From: Azoarcus sp. DN11
GTDB taxonomy: Bacteria; Pseudomonadota; Gammaproteobacteria; Burkholderiales; Rhodocyclaceae
Direction of reading: 5' to 3'
NCBI RefSeq assembly: GCF_003628555.1
Contig: NZ_CP021731.1
Coordinates: forward strand, 4,092,001-4,156,000
DNA length: 64,000 nucleotides
The notes under the pieces were generated by a model that was given only the letters and a program-made list of their open reading frames with translations, searched no databases and was not told where the DNA came from. Position numbers and translations under genes: made by a program. Below are positions 45,312 to 55,436 of the stretch, piece by piece; the stretch's first letter is position 1; each line of letters starts with the position of its first letter.

Positions 45312-45557
45312 ATGCCTTCCCTTCAGATCCGCAACGTGCCTGACGACATCTATCAGGCGATCGCATTCCGGGCGGAACGGGCTCACCGCAGCCTAGCGCA
45401 GCAAGCGGTGATCGAGCTACGCAGCGTGATCGGCGAAAATCGTCAGACGCGGCGCGCCCAGATCCTCGCGCGCATCCGGCAGACTCTTGCTGAAACAGGC
45501 GTTGCGAACACGCTTACCGCACCGGAAACCATGATCCGCGACGACCGTGAGCGCTAG
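45312..45557 (+). CDS. FitA-like RHH antitoxin
   Basis: 81 residues; MPSLQIRNVPDDIYQAIAFRA then RAHRSLAQQAVIEL is the FitA/VapB ribbon-helix-helix. Followed four bases on by a PIN toxin. Confidence 0.9.
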   Translation: MPSLQIRNVPDDIYQAIAFRAERAHRSLAQQAVIELRSVIGENRQTRRAQILARIRQTLAETGVANTLTAPETMIRDDRER

Positions 45558-45561
45558 ACGT

Positions 45562-45960
45562 ATGCGTGTCGTCCTGGACGCATCCGCAGCCGTCAACCTG
45601 GTCATGCGCACGGAGCGGGCAGCCGCGATCATCGAGCATCTGGAGCGCAGCTCTCTGGTGCTGGCGCCAAGCCTGTTCCACAGCGAGGTCGGCAATACCC
45701 TGTGGAAGTATGTGCGCGCCGGAGCCCTGGACCGGCACGCCGCGACGGAACGCTACGAAGAGGCTGCCGGTCTGGTCGACAGCTTTCTTCCCGACGAGGA
45801 GCTCGTGACCGAGGCCCTGTCTGCAGCCGTTCGCCATGGTCATCCACTCTACGATCTGCTCTACGTCATCCTGGCACGACGACACGACTGCAAGCTGATC
45901 ACCGAAGACAGGAAACTTGCGGCGCTCGCCAGCGAGATCGATAAAGACCTGCTCCCCTGA
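45562..45960 (+). CDS. VapC-like PIN-domain toxin
   Basis: 132 residues from ATG 45562 (a GTG at 45547 is also in frame). MRVVLDASAAVNLV, LFHSEVGNTLWKYVRAG and HGHPLYDLLYVILARRHDCKLITEDRKL give the PIN acidic residues. Partner of the FitA-like antitoxin. Confidence 0.93.
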   Translation: MRVVLDASAAVNLVMRTERAAAIIEHLERSSLVLAPSLFHSEVGNTLWKYVRAGALDRHAATERYEEAAGLVDSFLPDEELVTEALSAAVRHGHPLYDLLYVILARRHDCKLITEDRKLAALASEIDKDLLP

Positions 45961-45999
45961 ACAGGGAGAAACGAAACCGAAACAAAGCGAAGTAACGAA

Positions 46000-46020
46000 A
46001 CAAAGGGTCACCCACTTTGT
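46000..46020 (+). repeat. REP-B copy
   Basis: ACAAAGGGTCACCCACTTTGT, one change from the common form and a better palindrome (ACAAAG-GGT-CACCC-ACTTTGT). Lies after the VapC gene. Confidence 0.75.
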
Positions 46021-46083
46021 TTTGCCGCCAGCGAAACGGGGTAAACCGTGAGGTTTGTCCCGTTTTCATTTCTATCCGACTAG

Positions 46084-46101
46084 TAGCTTATAAGCTATAA
46101 T
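46084..46101 (+). promoter_or_regulatory. Palindromic operator with -10 box
   Basis: Perfect palindrome TAGCTTATAAGCTA (46084-46097) overlapping TATAAT (46096-46101), 46 bases before the HigA-like antidote. Classic arrangement for antitoxin autorepression. Confidence 0.7.
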
Positions 46102-46146
46102 AGCATTCGTGATCGAACTTCTCCGCTATCTGAAACGGAGGCAAAC

Positions 46147-46476
46147 ATGAGCAAACTCAAAGGCGCGGTGTCGCACCACGACGCGGAAGTCGCCGAACTG
46201 CGCGCCGATCGCGAACTGGCGGTGGAATACCTGAAAGCGGCGATGGAATCGCTCGATGATCCCGATGATCGGGCCGCTGGCCTGCTGGCACTGCGAACCG
46301 TCGCCGAAGCCTATGGCGGCCTCGGCGCGGTGGCGGCGGAAGCCGGCATCAGCCGGGAATCCCTCTATCGCACCCTATCGCCCAAGGGCAATCCGACGCT
46401 CAAGACCTTGCTCGCGGTCCTCAAGACGGTTGGTTTGCGCCTGTCTGTCGAACCGGAAAAGCACGCGCATGCTTGA
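46147..46476 (+). CDS. HigA-like addiction module antidote, orphan
   Basis: 109 residues; helix-turn-helix AYGGLGAVAAEAGISRESLYRTLSPKGNPTLKTLLAVLKTVGLRL is typical of the HigA-type probable addiction module antidote. The cognate killer gene normally sits directly upstream; here the 186 bases upstream contain only a REP and the operator. Strong GGAGG site. Either an orphan regulator or the survivor of a broken pair. Confidence 0.87.
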   Translation: MSKLKGAVSHHDAEVAELRADRELAVEYLKAAMESLDDPDDRAAGLLALRTVAEAYGGLGAVAAEAGISRESLYRTLSPKGNPTLKTLLAVLKTVGLRLSVEPEKHAHA

Positions 46477-46537
46477 TGGGAAATAGGGAACCAGAATTTT
46501 CCTCCCTCCCCTCCGGGGAAAACAAAGGCAAGGGAAA

Positions 46538-46558
46538 ACAAAGGGACACCCACTTTGT
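46538..46558 (+). repeat. REP-B copy at the RAYT 5' side
   Basis: ACAAAGGGACACCCACTTTGT directly before the RAYT leader. A partial AACAAAGG lies just upstream (46520). Same order as in the mini-element at 43411. Confidence 0.78.
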
Positions 46559-46605
46559 TTTGCCCTCCGTGATATGCTTTCAACATACACGGAGGAGTAT
46601 CTCTC

Positions 46606-47709
46606 TTGACTCGCCCGCGCACCACTCTCATCTGCCTTGCCGATACGCCCTGGTATCACATCGTCTCACGCTGCGTGCGGCGCGCGTTCCTGTGCGGCAA
46701 GGACCATTACACCGGTCGATGCTTCGAGCATCGCCGCGGCTGGATCGTTGATCGAATCAGGCAGCTGTCCGCAGTCTTCGCCATCGATGTCGCCGCGTAT
46801 GCGGTCATGAGCAATCATTTCCATCTCGTCGTCCGCGTCGACGCTGAACGCGCGACCAACTGGTCCCGCGACGAGGTGCTGCGGCGCTGGACGCAGCTCT
46901 TCGACGGTCCGCCTGCAGTGCGAGACTTTCTGGCAGCCCGCAGCGGCACACCGGCCGCAACCACCTTGCATGTCATCGACCAACTCGTCGAAAAATACCG
47001 GTCGAGGCTGAAGGATCTGTCGTGGTTCATGCGGGTGCTCAATGAATCCATCGCGCGACAGGCCAACGCCGAAGACAACGTCACGGGGCGGTTCTGGGAA
47101 GGACGCTTCAAGAGTCAAGCGCTGCTGGACGAGCAAGCCATCCTGTCGGCGATGGCCTATGTCGACCTGAATCCCATTCGCGCACAAATGGCCGATACGC
47201 CGGAACGTTCGGCGTTCACGTCCGTCGCGGAACGCATCGCTGAACTTACGCGCGCCCCCTCCGCCGGCTTCCCGACAACCGTCCGGCCGTCTGCCTCCCC
47301 CTCCTCGCCCGAATCCGCTGCCGACGCTTCCGATTCAGTGGATGTGCCACACAGCGAGACAAGACCGGCCTCGCTCCCGAAACGGCCCTTGATGCCATTC
47401 GATGCCACGGCCCGACTGTCCGCGGCGATCCCATTTGCGTTTGACGATTACCTGGAAGTTATCGAGACCGCAGGCCGTTGCATTCGTCCGGACAAGCGCG
47501 GCGCGATCCCGAGGCACACGCCCAGGCTGCTGGAGCGACTCGGCATCGCGCCGGATCAGTTCATCACCTGCGCGACGAGCTTGATGCGGCAGTTCGGCAG
47601 TGCAGTGGGCGCACCGGGAAACCTCACGCAGTTATGTGCAGCGCGCCAAGTCAAGTACCTCAGGGGAATGGCTGCAGCAAAAGGAATGTTTGAACGCAAG
47701 GCAGCGTAA
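46606..47709 (+). CDS. REP-associated tyrosine transposase (RAYT, Y1/IS200-like)
   Basis: 367 residues from a TTG start preceded by GGAGGAG. N-terminal Y1 domain: DTPWYHIVSRCVRRAFLCG, and the HUH motif in MSNHFHLVVRV; ENVTGRFWEGRFKSQAL and AMAYVDLNPIRAQMA follow. A C-terminal extension of about 140 residues is present. Single-copy, no flanking long inverted repeats: a domesticated RAYT that probably handles the ACAAAGGGACACCCACTTTGT REPs around it. Confidence 0.93.
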   Translation: MTRPRTTLICLADTPWYHIVSRCVRRAFLCGKDHYTGRCFEHRRGWIVDRIRQLSAVFAIDVAAYAVMSNHFHLVVRVDAERATNWSRDEVLRRWTQLFDGPPAVRDFLAARSGTPAATTLHVIDQLVEKYRSRLKDLSWFMRVLNESIARQANAEDNVTGRFWEGRFKSQALLDEQAILSAMAYVDLNPIRAQMADTPERSAFTSVAERIAELTRAPSAGFPTTVRPSASPSSPESAADASDSVDVPHSETRPASLPKRPLMPFDATARLSAAIPFAFDDYLEVIETAGRCIRPDKRGAIPRHTPRLLERLGIAPDQFITCATSLMRQFGSAVGAPGNLTQLCAARQVKYLRGMAAAKGMFERKAA

Positions 47710-47817
47710 CCGCATCAAGAGGCAGGACTTTAACCCCCGCCGGGGTTCAGCGTCCGTTGACCCGGACACTTCCGCCGCCCATAATCTAGCCAGTTAAACA
47801 GACCAGATAGGCGGCCT

Positions 47818-48081
47818 ATGATGAACCGGCAATGGCGGCTGCAGGATGCCAAGACCCACTTGAGCCAAGTGGTCGAGGGCGCATTGCACGGTACTCCGCA
47901 GCACATCACGCGCCGCGGCAAGGCGGCCGTGGTCGTACTTTCCGAAGGTGAATATGCGCGATTGATACGCAATGCGCAAACCAGCGCACCGGGGTTTGTT
48001 GCGCATCTGCTGGCGATACCCCAGGAGGCGGATACATTCGAGCACGGCGATGTGGCGCTCAGGGATGTCGATTTCGAATGA
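47818..48081 (+). CDS. Phd/YefM-family antitoxin
   Basis: 87 residues (ATG 47818 or 47821); WRLQDAKTHLSQVVEGAL, QHITRRGKAAVVVLSEGEYARL and a C-terminal tail. Overlaps the PIN gene by four bases. A relic of a related promoter and start lies at 45154. Confidence 0.91.
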   Translation: MMNRQWRLQDAKTHLSQVVEGALHGTPQHITRRGKAAVVVLSEGEYARLIRNAQTSAPGFVAHLLAIPQEADTFEHGDVALRDVDFE

Positions 48082-48485
48082 TTTTGCTCGATACCGTTAT
48101 CTTGTCGGAACTGCGCAAGCGCACGCCCTCCGCCGCAGTCGTGAATTGGCTGAAAGCGCACAAGGATGACGAATTGTTCATCAGCGTCGTAAGTATCGGC
48201 GAGATCGAACGAGGGATCGAAAAGCGACGCCGTGCGGATCCGGCATTTGCTGAAACGCTCACAACCTGGCTCGAAGACCTCCTGCGCTATTACACCGATC
48301 GCGTATTACCGATCACTCCCGGGATTGCCCGCCGATGGGGTGCGCTGTCCGCGAGAATCGGCAACGAAAGCGCGGACTTGCTGATTGCGGCGACGGCCCT
48401 GTATCACGGACTCACAGTCGCCACCCGCAACGTTCGCCATTTCACGCCGACCGGCGTAGCGACGATGAATCCGTTTGACGATTGA
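48078..48485 (+). CDS. FitB/VapC-like PIN-domain toxin
   Basis: 135 residues; ILLDTVILSELRKRTPS, ISVVSIGEIERGIEKRR and NESADLLIAATALYHGLTVATRNVRHF carry the PIN acids. Second-position Asn usual in DTN is Val here (LLDTVILS). Last TA gene of the island. Confidence 0.93.
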   Translation: MILLDTVILSELRKRTPSAAVVNWLKAHKDDELFISVVSIGEIERGIEKRRRADPAFAETLTTWLEDLLRYYTDRVLPITPGIARRWGALSARIGNESADLLIAATALYHGLTVATRNVRHFTPTGVATMNPFDD

Positions 48486-48630
48486 CGCCGGGTCAGGTCT
48501 TGCCTTTACTTCCCGCGCCGAGCCTACCGGCGAATCGCCGACACCATAAAAATTTGTTACCCCACGTGCAATGAAGCTTTGATTTTTCGGATGATATTGC
48601 ACTAGGAAATCATCGGAATCCCTCTCGGCA

Positions 48631-48661
48631 GGCCCGTTTGCGGGCCGGACGATCAATCGTC
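48631..48661 (+). promoter_or_regulatory. Two adjacent hairpins upstream of the ERP-tail protein
   Basis: GGCCCG-TTTG-CGGGCC (48631-48646) and GACGAT-CA-ATCGTC (48648-48661) lie 54-84 bases before the start. Could be an mRNA leader structure, operator or terminator of the upstream TA pair. The rest of 48486-48714 has no gene; a spaced GTGCAAT/ATTGCAC inverted repeat lies near 48565-48602. Confidence 0.4.
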
Positions 48662-48714
48662 GGCCGGAGGCCTCTTAATCCCGCCGAGCTCGGCAAATGC
48701 AAAGGAGAAGCACC

Positions 48715-49545
48715 ATGATGTTTCGTCTCAAGCGGCATGCACTTTCGGCGCTCATGATCGTGGCCCTAGGCGGCTCAACGACTGTCGCGCTGGCACAGTC
48801 TGCCTCGAACGACCTCAATCAGGCGGCGGTCACTTTCGACCGGACCGCCAGTGCGGCACCGACGCGCGCTGCCGAGAGCATGGCGAAGGATTTTTCCCCG
48901 CTCGTGGGCAGCCAGACCGACGCGTTGGCCCTGATCCAGGGCCTGCACACCGGCACCGCGGTCGTTCTGCAGCCGGGGAGCACCGCAACGCCCGAGAGCA
49001 GGCCCGTTACCGTAACGCCGACGGCACCGATGGGCTACGGTAACGTGTTCATCACGTTGGCGCTCGCGCAGGCAAGTCTCACCCAGGCCGGCATCACCAA
49101 GCCGACCTCCGCGGAGCTTGCGGCCGCCCTCACGGGCGGAACGATCGTGGTCAACGGGCAGGCAACCAATTTTCAGGGAATCCTGACCATGCGCGCTGCC
49201 GGCATGGGCTGGGGGAAGATCGCGCAGGAAAACGGCTTCAAGCTGGGCCGCGTCATCAGCGCGATAAAGTCGGGTAACGAGCGCGTGGCGCAGTCGATCA
49301 GGAGCGACGCACGTGCCGAACACCGCGCGAGCCAGGCGGAGAAAGCCGAACAGCGCGGGAACAGTGATGCCGCCGCACGCGCGGAGCGCGCGGAGAAGGC
49401 GGAGCGCCCGTCGCGTCCCGAGAAGGTCGAGCGCGTGGAGCGCGCAGAACGTGTGGAACGCCCCGAACGGCCGGAGCGCCCGGAAAGGATCGAGCGCCCG
49501 GAAAGGGTCGAGCGGCCCGAAAAAGTGGAACGCCCCACCCGTTGA
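48715..49545 (+). CDS. Secreted protein with C-terminal Glu-Arg-Pro repeat tail, unknown function
   Basis: 276 residues: signal peptide (to about LAQ 27), an uncharacterised middle part including TSAELAAALTGG and FQGILTMRAAGMGWGKIAQENGFKLG (about 150-190), then a highly charged tail from about 200, ending in tripeptide-like units (ERPERPERPERIERPERVERP broken by K). AGGAG site before ATG 48715. The tail is presumably disordered. Sits between the TA island and pilR, on the opposite strand to pilR. No family recognised. Confidence 0.8.
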   Translation: MMFRLKRHALSALMIVALGGSTTVALAQSASNDLNQAAVTFDRTASAAPTRAAESMAKDFSPLVGSQTDALALIQGLHTGTAVVLQPGSTATPESRPVTVTPTAPMGYGNVFITLALAQASLTQAGITKPTSAELAAALTGGTIVVNGQATNFQGILTMRAAGMGWGKIAQENGFKLGRVISAIKSGNERVAQSIRSDARAEHRASQAEKAEQRGNSDAAARAERAEKAERPSRPEKVERVERAERVERPERPERPERIERPERVERPEKVERPTR

Positions 49546-49685
49546 TGTGCCGCGGCGCGCACATGGAACAGGGAACGGGGCGCAGGAAACCCGTTCTCCT
49601 CACCCTCTGCGGGCGGACGTGCGCGCCCATGATTCGGTCCACCGCCTGTCGGGACGCTACGGCGCCCCCGGCACCATGAAGGCGG

Positions 49686-51079
<1,394 letters not shown>

Positions 51080-51083
<4 letters not shown>

Positions 51084-52648
51084 GGCTGACTCCGTCCGGT
51101 GAGCACGAAATGGGCGCCGGGCGCATTGTCGCGCAATTCGAGCGTCGCGCCGTTGGCCTCGGCCAGCTCGCGCGAGATGTAGAGGCCCAGCCCGGTGCCC
51201 TTGGGGTGCGTCGTGAAGAAGGGTTCGAACATGCGCGGGAGATCCGATTCGGCGATGCCGGGGCCGTCGTCGCTGATATGCACGGCCGTTCGTCCGCCTG
51301 GCTCGACGCTGGCGAGCACGCGCACCGAACCGGGACCGCCGGAGCAGTAACGCCGCGCGTTGGTGATCAGATTGTCGAGGATCTGGTGCATGTGCGCGCG
51401 GTCGATCGCGAAAGTGACGTCGTCGGGAATGTCGATCGCAAAAATCGCGCGCTCGGCGCCGCCGCGCAGCGCGAACTCGTCGATCAGGCCGCCAGCGAAG
51501 GACGCCAGCGGCAGCGCCTCGGGCAAGGTTTCGTCGCGACGGCCCAGGGCAAGCACGTCCCGGATCATGCGTTCGATCCGGCGGGCGTTGTCGTTGATGA
51601 TGCGCACGAGGCGCAGCTGCAGGTCACCGCGCTTTTCCTCGGTGAGCAGTTCCGCGGCCTGCGTCACCGCCGACAGCGGGTTGCGGATCTCGTGCGCCAT
51701 GCTCGCCGTGAGGCGCCCCAGCGCGGCGAGCTTGAGCTGCTGGATGTGAGTCTGGATTTCCTCGAAATCGGTCAGATAGACGAGCGTCTCGCACGCCGCC
51801 GCGCCCGGTCCGCCGCCTTCGCCCGGCGCCCCCACCGCCCGGCAGCGCAGCAGTTTGCCGCCCGGCCCGAGGCGGCGCAGGCTGCCTTCCGGGCCGCTGC
51901 AGCACACCGGCACGTCGGCAAAATTCTCATCGACGTCGATCAGGCGCAGGCCGTCCACGCTCATCAGCCCGAGCAGTTCGGCCGCGCGCGGATTGGCCTG
52001 GCGGACGATGCCGTCGGCCCCGACCACCAGCACGCCGTCCTGCATGTCGCGGATGATGCGCTCGTTGACCGCCTGCTGCTTGACGAGCGCCTCGCCGCGC
52101 TGCACCGCGAGAAATTCGTTCGCCTTGGCGCGCAGTGCGAGAAAGCGCGCCGTGATCGCGATGCCGAAAAAGGCCGTGCAGACGAAGGCGACCTGCACGA
52201 AATCCGCCGACCGACCGCCGGTGACCAGGCGCCAGACGTTCTCCGCCAGGACCGCGACGGTCGCGAGCGCGGCGTAGAACAGCACCATGCGCCCTTCGGC
52301 GACGAGGCCAGCGCCCGCGAGCACGACCATCATCAGCACCGGCAGGCCGCTGCGATAGCCGCCGCTCGCCCACATCATCACCGTGAGGACGGCGATGTCG
52401 ATGACGGCCTGGGCAGTGATGACGCGATCGATACCGAAACGCCGCGCCGCATCGGGAAAACCCAGCGCCAGCACGGCGGCGAGATAGGCGAAGGCAGCGG
52501 CATTGAAGACTTTCGGCGCGTCCCCGCCGAGGTTGAGCTCAAGCCCCGCGACGACGAAAAGCCCCGCGAGGATCAGGCGAAAGAGGTTCAGGTAGCGCAG
52601 CGGGCCCCGGCGCGCCAGGTTGCGTCTCTCGTCCGCATCGGCGCGCAT
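51080..52648 (-). CDS. pilS: Sensor histidine kinase PilS
   Basis: 522 residues: six N-terminal membrane helices (about 20-170), PAS domain (about 195-300), HisKA with His319 in ASMAHEIRNPLSAV, HATPase with NLITNARRY and GTGLGLYI. Partner of PilR. Starts two bases before the end of the PP0621-family gene, so the three are probably one operon. Confidence 0.94.
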
Positions 52649-52650
52649 CC

Positions 52651-52905
52651 TCAGGATTCCCGGCGCTGTACGCCCAGACGGCGGTGCTCCTCGCAGCAGA
52701 AGAACCGGTCGCCGTCGCGCACGCCCTCGCTCTCGGGCACGTGGATGCCGCAGTGGTCGCAGCCGACCATGCGTTCAGGCGAATTGCCGCGACCCGCACC
52801 GCGCCCCCCGCCCGCGGTGTCGCCCCCGTCGCTTGGGCGGTTCAGGGCGCGTCGCACCCACCAGATGCCGATCAGGACGAGGACGAATAAGAGCAGGTTG
52901 CGCAC
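52651..52905 (-). CDS. PP0621-family small protein
   Basis: 84 residues: N-terminal helix MRNLLLFVLVLIGIWWVRR, Gly/Asp linker, then a zinc-ribbon-like end with CDHCGIHVPESEG and FFCCEEHRR. This family is regularly encoded upstream of pilS in betaproteobacteria. Function unknown. Confidence 0.85.
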   Translation of the reverse strand: MRNLLLFVLVLIGIWWVRRALNRPSDGGDTAGGGRGAGRGNSPERMVGCDHCGIHVPESEGVRDGDRFFCCEEHRRLGVQRRES

Positions 52906-52957
52906 GATGGACGATGTAGGCGGTATATCAGCCGCAGGAGTTTAGCACGTGCCGGTG

Positions 52958-54115
52958 TCACACCTGCCGCAGACGCTCGCACGCGGCCGCGAGCGTCGCT
53001 TCGTTCTTGGCGAAGCAGAAGCGGATCACCCGCTCGTCGCGGCCGTCGGCGAAGAAGGCCGACACGGGAATCGCCGCGACGCCCGTCTCGCGCGTGAGCC
53101 GCTGCACGAAGGCGGTATCGGCCTCGTCGGAGATCGCGCCGTAGCGCGCGAGCTGGAAATAGGTACCCGACGACGGCAGCAGCTCGAAGCGCGAGCCGGC
53201 GAGCGCACTGCGGAAGAAGTCGCGCTTCGCCTGATAGAAGGTCGCGAGCCCCTCGTGGCGGGACGCATCCGCCATGTAGTCCGCCAGCGCGAGCTGCACC
53301 GGCGTATTCACCGTGAACACGTTGAACTGGTGCACCTTGCGGAACTCCGCCATCAGCTCGCGCGGCCCGACGACGTAGCCGACTTTCCAGCCGGTGATGT
53401 GATAGGTCTTGCCGAAGCTCGACACGATCAGGCTGCGCGCGGCGAGTTCGGGGTGGCGGGCGCAGCTTTCGTGGCGCAGACCGTCGAAGACGATGTGCTC
53501 ATAGACTTCGTCCGACACGATCACGATGCCGGTGCCGTGCGTCAGCGCCGCCAGTCGCGCCATGTCGCCGGCCGTCCACACCGTCGCGGTGGGATTGTGC
53601 GGACTGTTGATCATGATCATGCGCGTGCGCGGCGTGATCGCCTCGGCCACCGCGCCCCAGTCCGGCCGGTAGTCCGGCGCCGTCAGCTGCATGCGCACGA
53701 CGCGCCCGCCCTGCAGCTCGATCGCGGGCGCATACGAGTCGTATACCGGCTCGAACACGATGACCTCGTCGCCGGGATGCACCAGGGCGGCGATCGCCGT
53801 GAACAGCGCCTGCGTCGCGCCGGCCGTCACCGTGATCTCGGTTTCGGCATCGTAGTCCGCGCCGTACAGGCCGGAGACCTTGCGCGCGATCGCCTCGCGC
53901 AGCGGCGCCACACCCCCCATCGGCGCGTACTGGTTGTGGCCCGCGCGCATCCAGTGCGCGACGCGTTCGAACAGCACGTCCTCGGCGTTGAAGTCCGGGA
54001 AACCCTGCGACAGGTTGATCGCCCCGCACTCCTGCGCGAGGCGCGACATCACGGTGAAGATCGTCGTGCCGACATGCGGCAGGCGGGATTCGAACGGGGC
54101 GGGGAAATGCGGCAT
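52958..54115 (-). CDS. Methionine aminotransferase (YbdL-like, PLP class I)
   Basis: 385 residues, fold-type I aminotransferase. PLP lysine in SFGKTYHITGWKVGY, INLSQGFPDF at the N-terminus, NSPHNPTATV for the substrate loop. Likely converts 4-methylthio-2-oxobutyrate to methionine, the last step of methionine salvage, fitting the divergent mtnA. Start 54115 (MPHFPAPFESRL) is preferred to 54175. Confidence 0.88.
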   Translation of the reverse strand: MPHFPAPFESRLPHVGTTIFTVMSRLAQECGAINLSQGFPDFNAEDVLFERVAHWMRAGHNQYAPMGGVAPLREAIARKVSGLYGADYDAETEITVTAGATQALFTAIAALVHPGDEVIVFEPVYDSYAPAIELQGGRVVRMQLTAPDYRPDWGAVAEAITPRTRMIMINSPHNPTATVWTAGDMARLAALTHGTGIVIVSDEVYEHIVFDGLRHESCARHPELAARSLIVSSFGKTYHITGWKVGYVVGPRELMAEFRKVHQFNVFTVNTPVQLALADYMADASRHEGLATFYQAKRDFFRSALAGSRFELLPSSGTYFQLARYGAISDEADTAFVQRLTRETGVAAIPVSAFFADGRDERVIRFCFAKNEATLAAACERLRQV

Positions 54116-54213
54116 GGCTTCAGGCTCTGGTTCGGCGAATCGGGGCATTCTGGCAGAGCCCGTCACATTCACCAATCAAGCCACACATGCAGCTTGGCAC
54201 GCGGCTTACCCGT

Positions 54214-54274
54214 GGGGGCGCGTTTGTCCGCGGGGCTGTCCGCGAGCGCCTGCCCGGCGGACAAACGCGCCCCC
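54214..54274. repeat. Perfect 18-bp inverted repeat in the mtnA divergent promoter
   Basis: Arms GGGGGCGCGTTTGTCCGC (54214-54231) and its exact complement (54257-54274), 25 bases between. Lies between the aminotransferase and mtnA. Possible operator, leader structure or repeat element; a strong RNA hairpin if transcribed. Confidence 0.8.
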
Positions 54275-54368
54275 GCGTCGGGAACGGTTCCGCGAACGCG
54301 GACACCTTCCGGCGTGCGGGAGATCCCGGACTCAACAGTCGCACCGCCCGCCCGGCTAAAATACCCCG

Positions 54369-55436
54369 ATGTTTACCCAGCCCATTGCCACGATCCGCCG
54401 CGACGGCGACGCCGTCGTGATCCTCGACCAGACCCTGCTGCCGCACGCGTGCGAGCTACGCCGCCTGGGCACGCTCGACGAAGTCGCGACGGCGATCCAT
54501 TCGATGCAGGTGCGCGGCGCCCCGCTCATCGGGGCGACCGCCGCGTACGGCGTCGCGATCGCGCTCGCCACCGATGCCAGTGACGCCCGCCTCGATCAGG
54601 CGCTGACGACCCTCGCCGCGACCCGCCCGACTGCCGTGAACCTGCACTGGGCCCTCGGCCGGATGCGCGACCGCCTGCGCCCGCTGCCCGCCAGCGAACG
54701 TCCCGCGGCGGCATGGCGCGAAGCCGAGGCGATCCACCGCGACGACGCCGAAATGTGCGCGGCGATCGGAGCGCACGGCTTCGCGATCCTCGAACGCCTC
54801 GCCGCCGGACTCGACCGCCCGCTGCGCGTGATGACCCACTGCAACGCCGGCTGGCTCGCCACCTGCGGCGCCGGCACGGCGCTCGCGCCCGTGTATGCGG
54901 CGCAGGCGCGCGGCCTCGCGGTCGAGGTGTGGGTCAGCGAGACGCGGCCGCGCAATCAGGGCCTCCTCACTGCGTGGGAACTGCGCGAAGCCGGCGTGCC
55001 GCTGCGCCTCATCGCCGACAACGCGGCGGGCATCCTGCTCGCACGCGGCGAAGTCGACGTCGTGATCACCGGTGCCGACCGTGTCGCGGCCAACGGTGAC
55101 GCGGCGAACAAGGTCGGCACCTACCTGAAGGCGCTCGCCGCGCGCGAGCATGGCGTGCCCTTCTACATCGCGGCGCCGTTCTCGACCGTCGATTTCGGTT
55201 GCGCCGACGGCAGCGCGATCCCGATCGAGGACCGCGGCCCGGCCGAGGTCTGTACAGTGATCGGGCAAGACGGCGACGGCGCCGTGAAGACGCTGCGCCT
55301 CGCGCCCGAAGCCACCGCCGCGGCCAACCCCGCCTTCGACGTGACGCCCGCCGGCTGCATCACCGGCCTCATCACCGAACGCGGCGTGTGTGCGCCGGAC
55401 CGGCTGCACGACCTGTACCCGGAAGCGGCGCGATGA
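54369..55436 (+). CDS. mtnA: Methylthioribose-1-phosphate isomerase
   Basis: 355 residues. Isomerises methylthioribose-1-phosphate to methylthioribulose-1-phosphate. Catalytic Cys158 in MTHCNAGWLAT and Asp237 in ITGADRVAANGD; SMQVRGAPLIGATAAYG binds phosphate. Overlaps the aldolase gene by four bases. Confidence 0.95.
   Translation: MFTQPIATIRRDGDAVVILDQTLLPHACELRRLGTLDEVATAIHSMQVRGAPLIGATAAYGVAIALATDASDARLDQALTTLAATRPTAVNLHWALGRMRDRLRPLPASERPAAAWREAEAIHRDDAEMCAAIGAHGFAILERLAAGLDRPLRVMTHCNAGWLATCGAGTALAPVYAAQARGLAVEVWVSETRPRNQGLLTAWELREAGVPLRLIADNAAGILLARGEVDVVITGADRVAANGDAANKVGTYLKALAAREHGVPFYIAAPFSTVDFGCADGSAIPIEDRGPAEVCTVIGQDGDGAVKTLRLAPEATAAANPAFDVTPAGCITGLITERGVCAPDRLHDLYPEAAR

Noticed and set aside
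43358..46558. CRISPR array
   Set aside because: The ACAAAGGGACACCCACTTTG repeats are irregularly spaced from tens of bases to 1.6 kb and lie next to a RAYT gene; no cas genes.
37900..48485. Chromosomal integron cassette array
   Set aside because: TA genes run on both strands, no integrase is present, and no attC-type sites with GTTRRRY/RYYYAAC arms were found between them.
54116..54368. SAM riboswitch before mtnA
   Set aside because: The region has one long simple inverted repeat but no recognisable SAM-I, SAM-II or SAM-V core layout.
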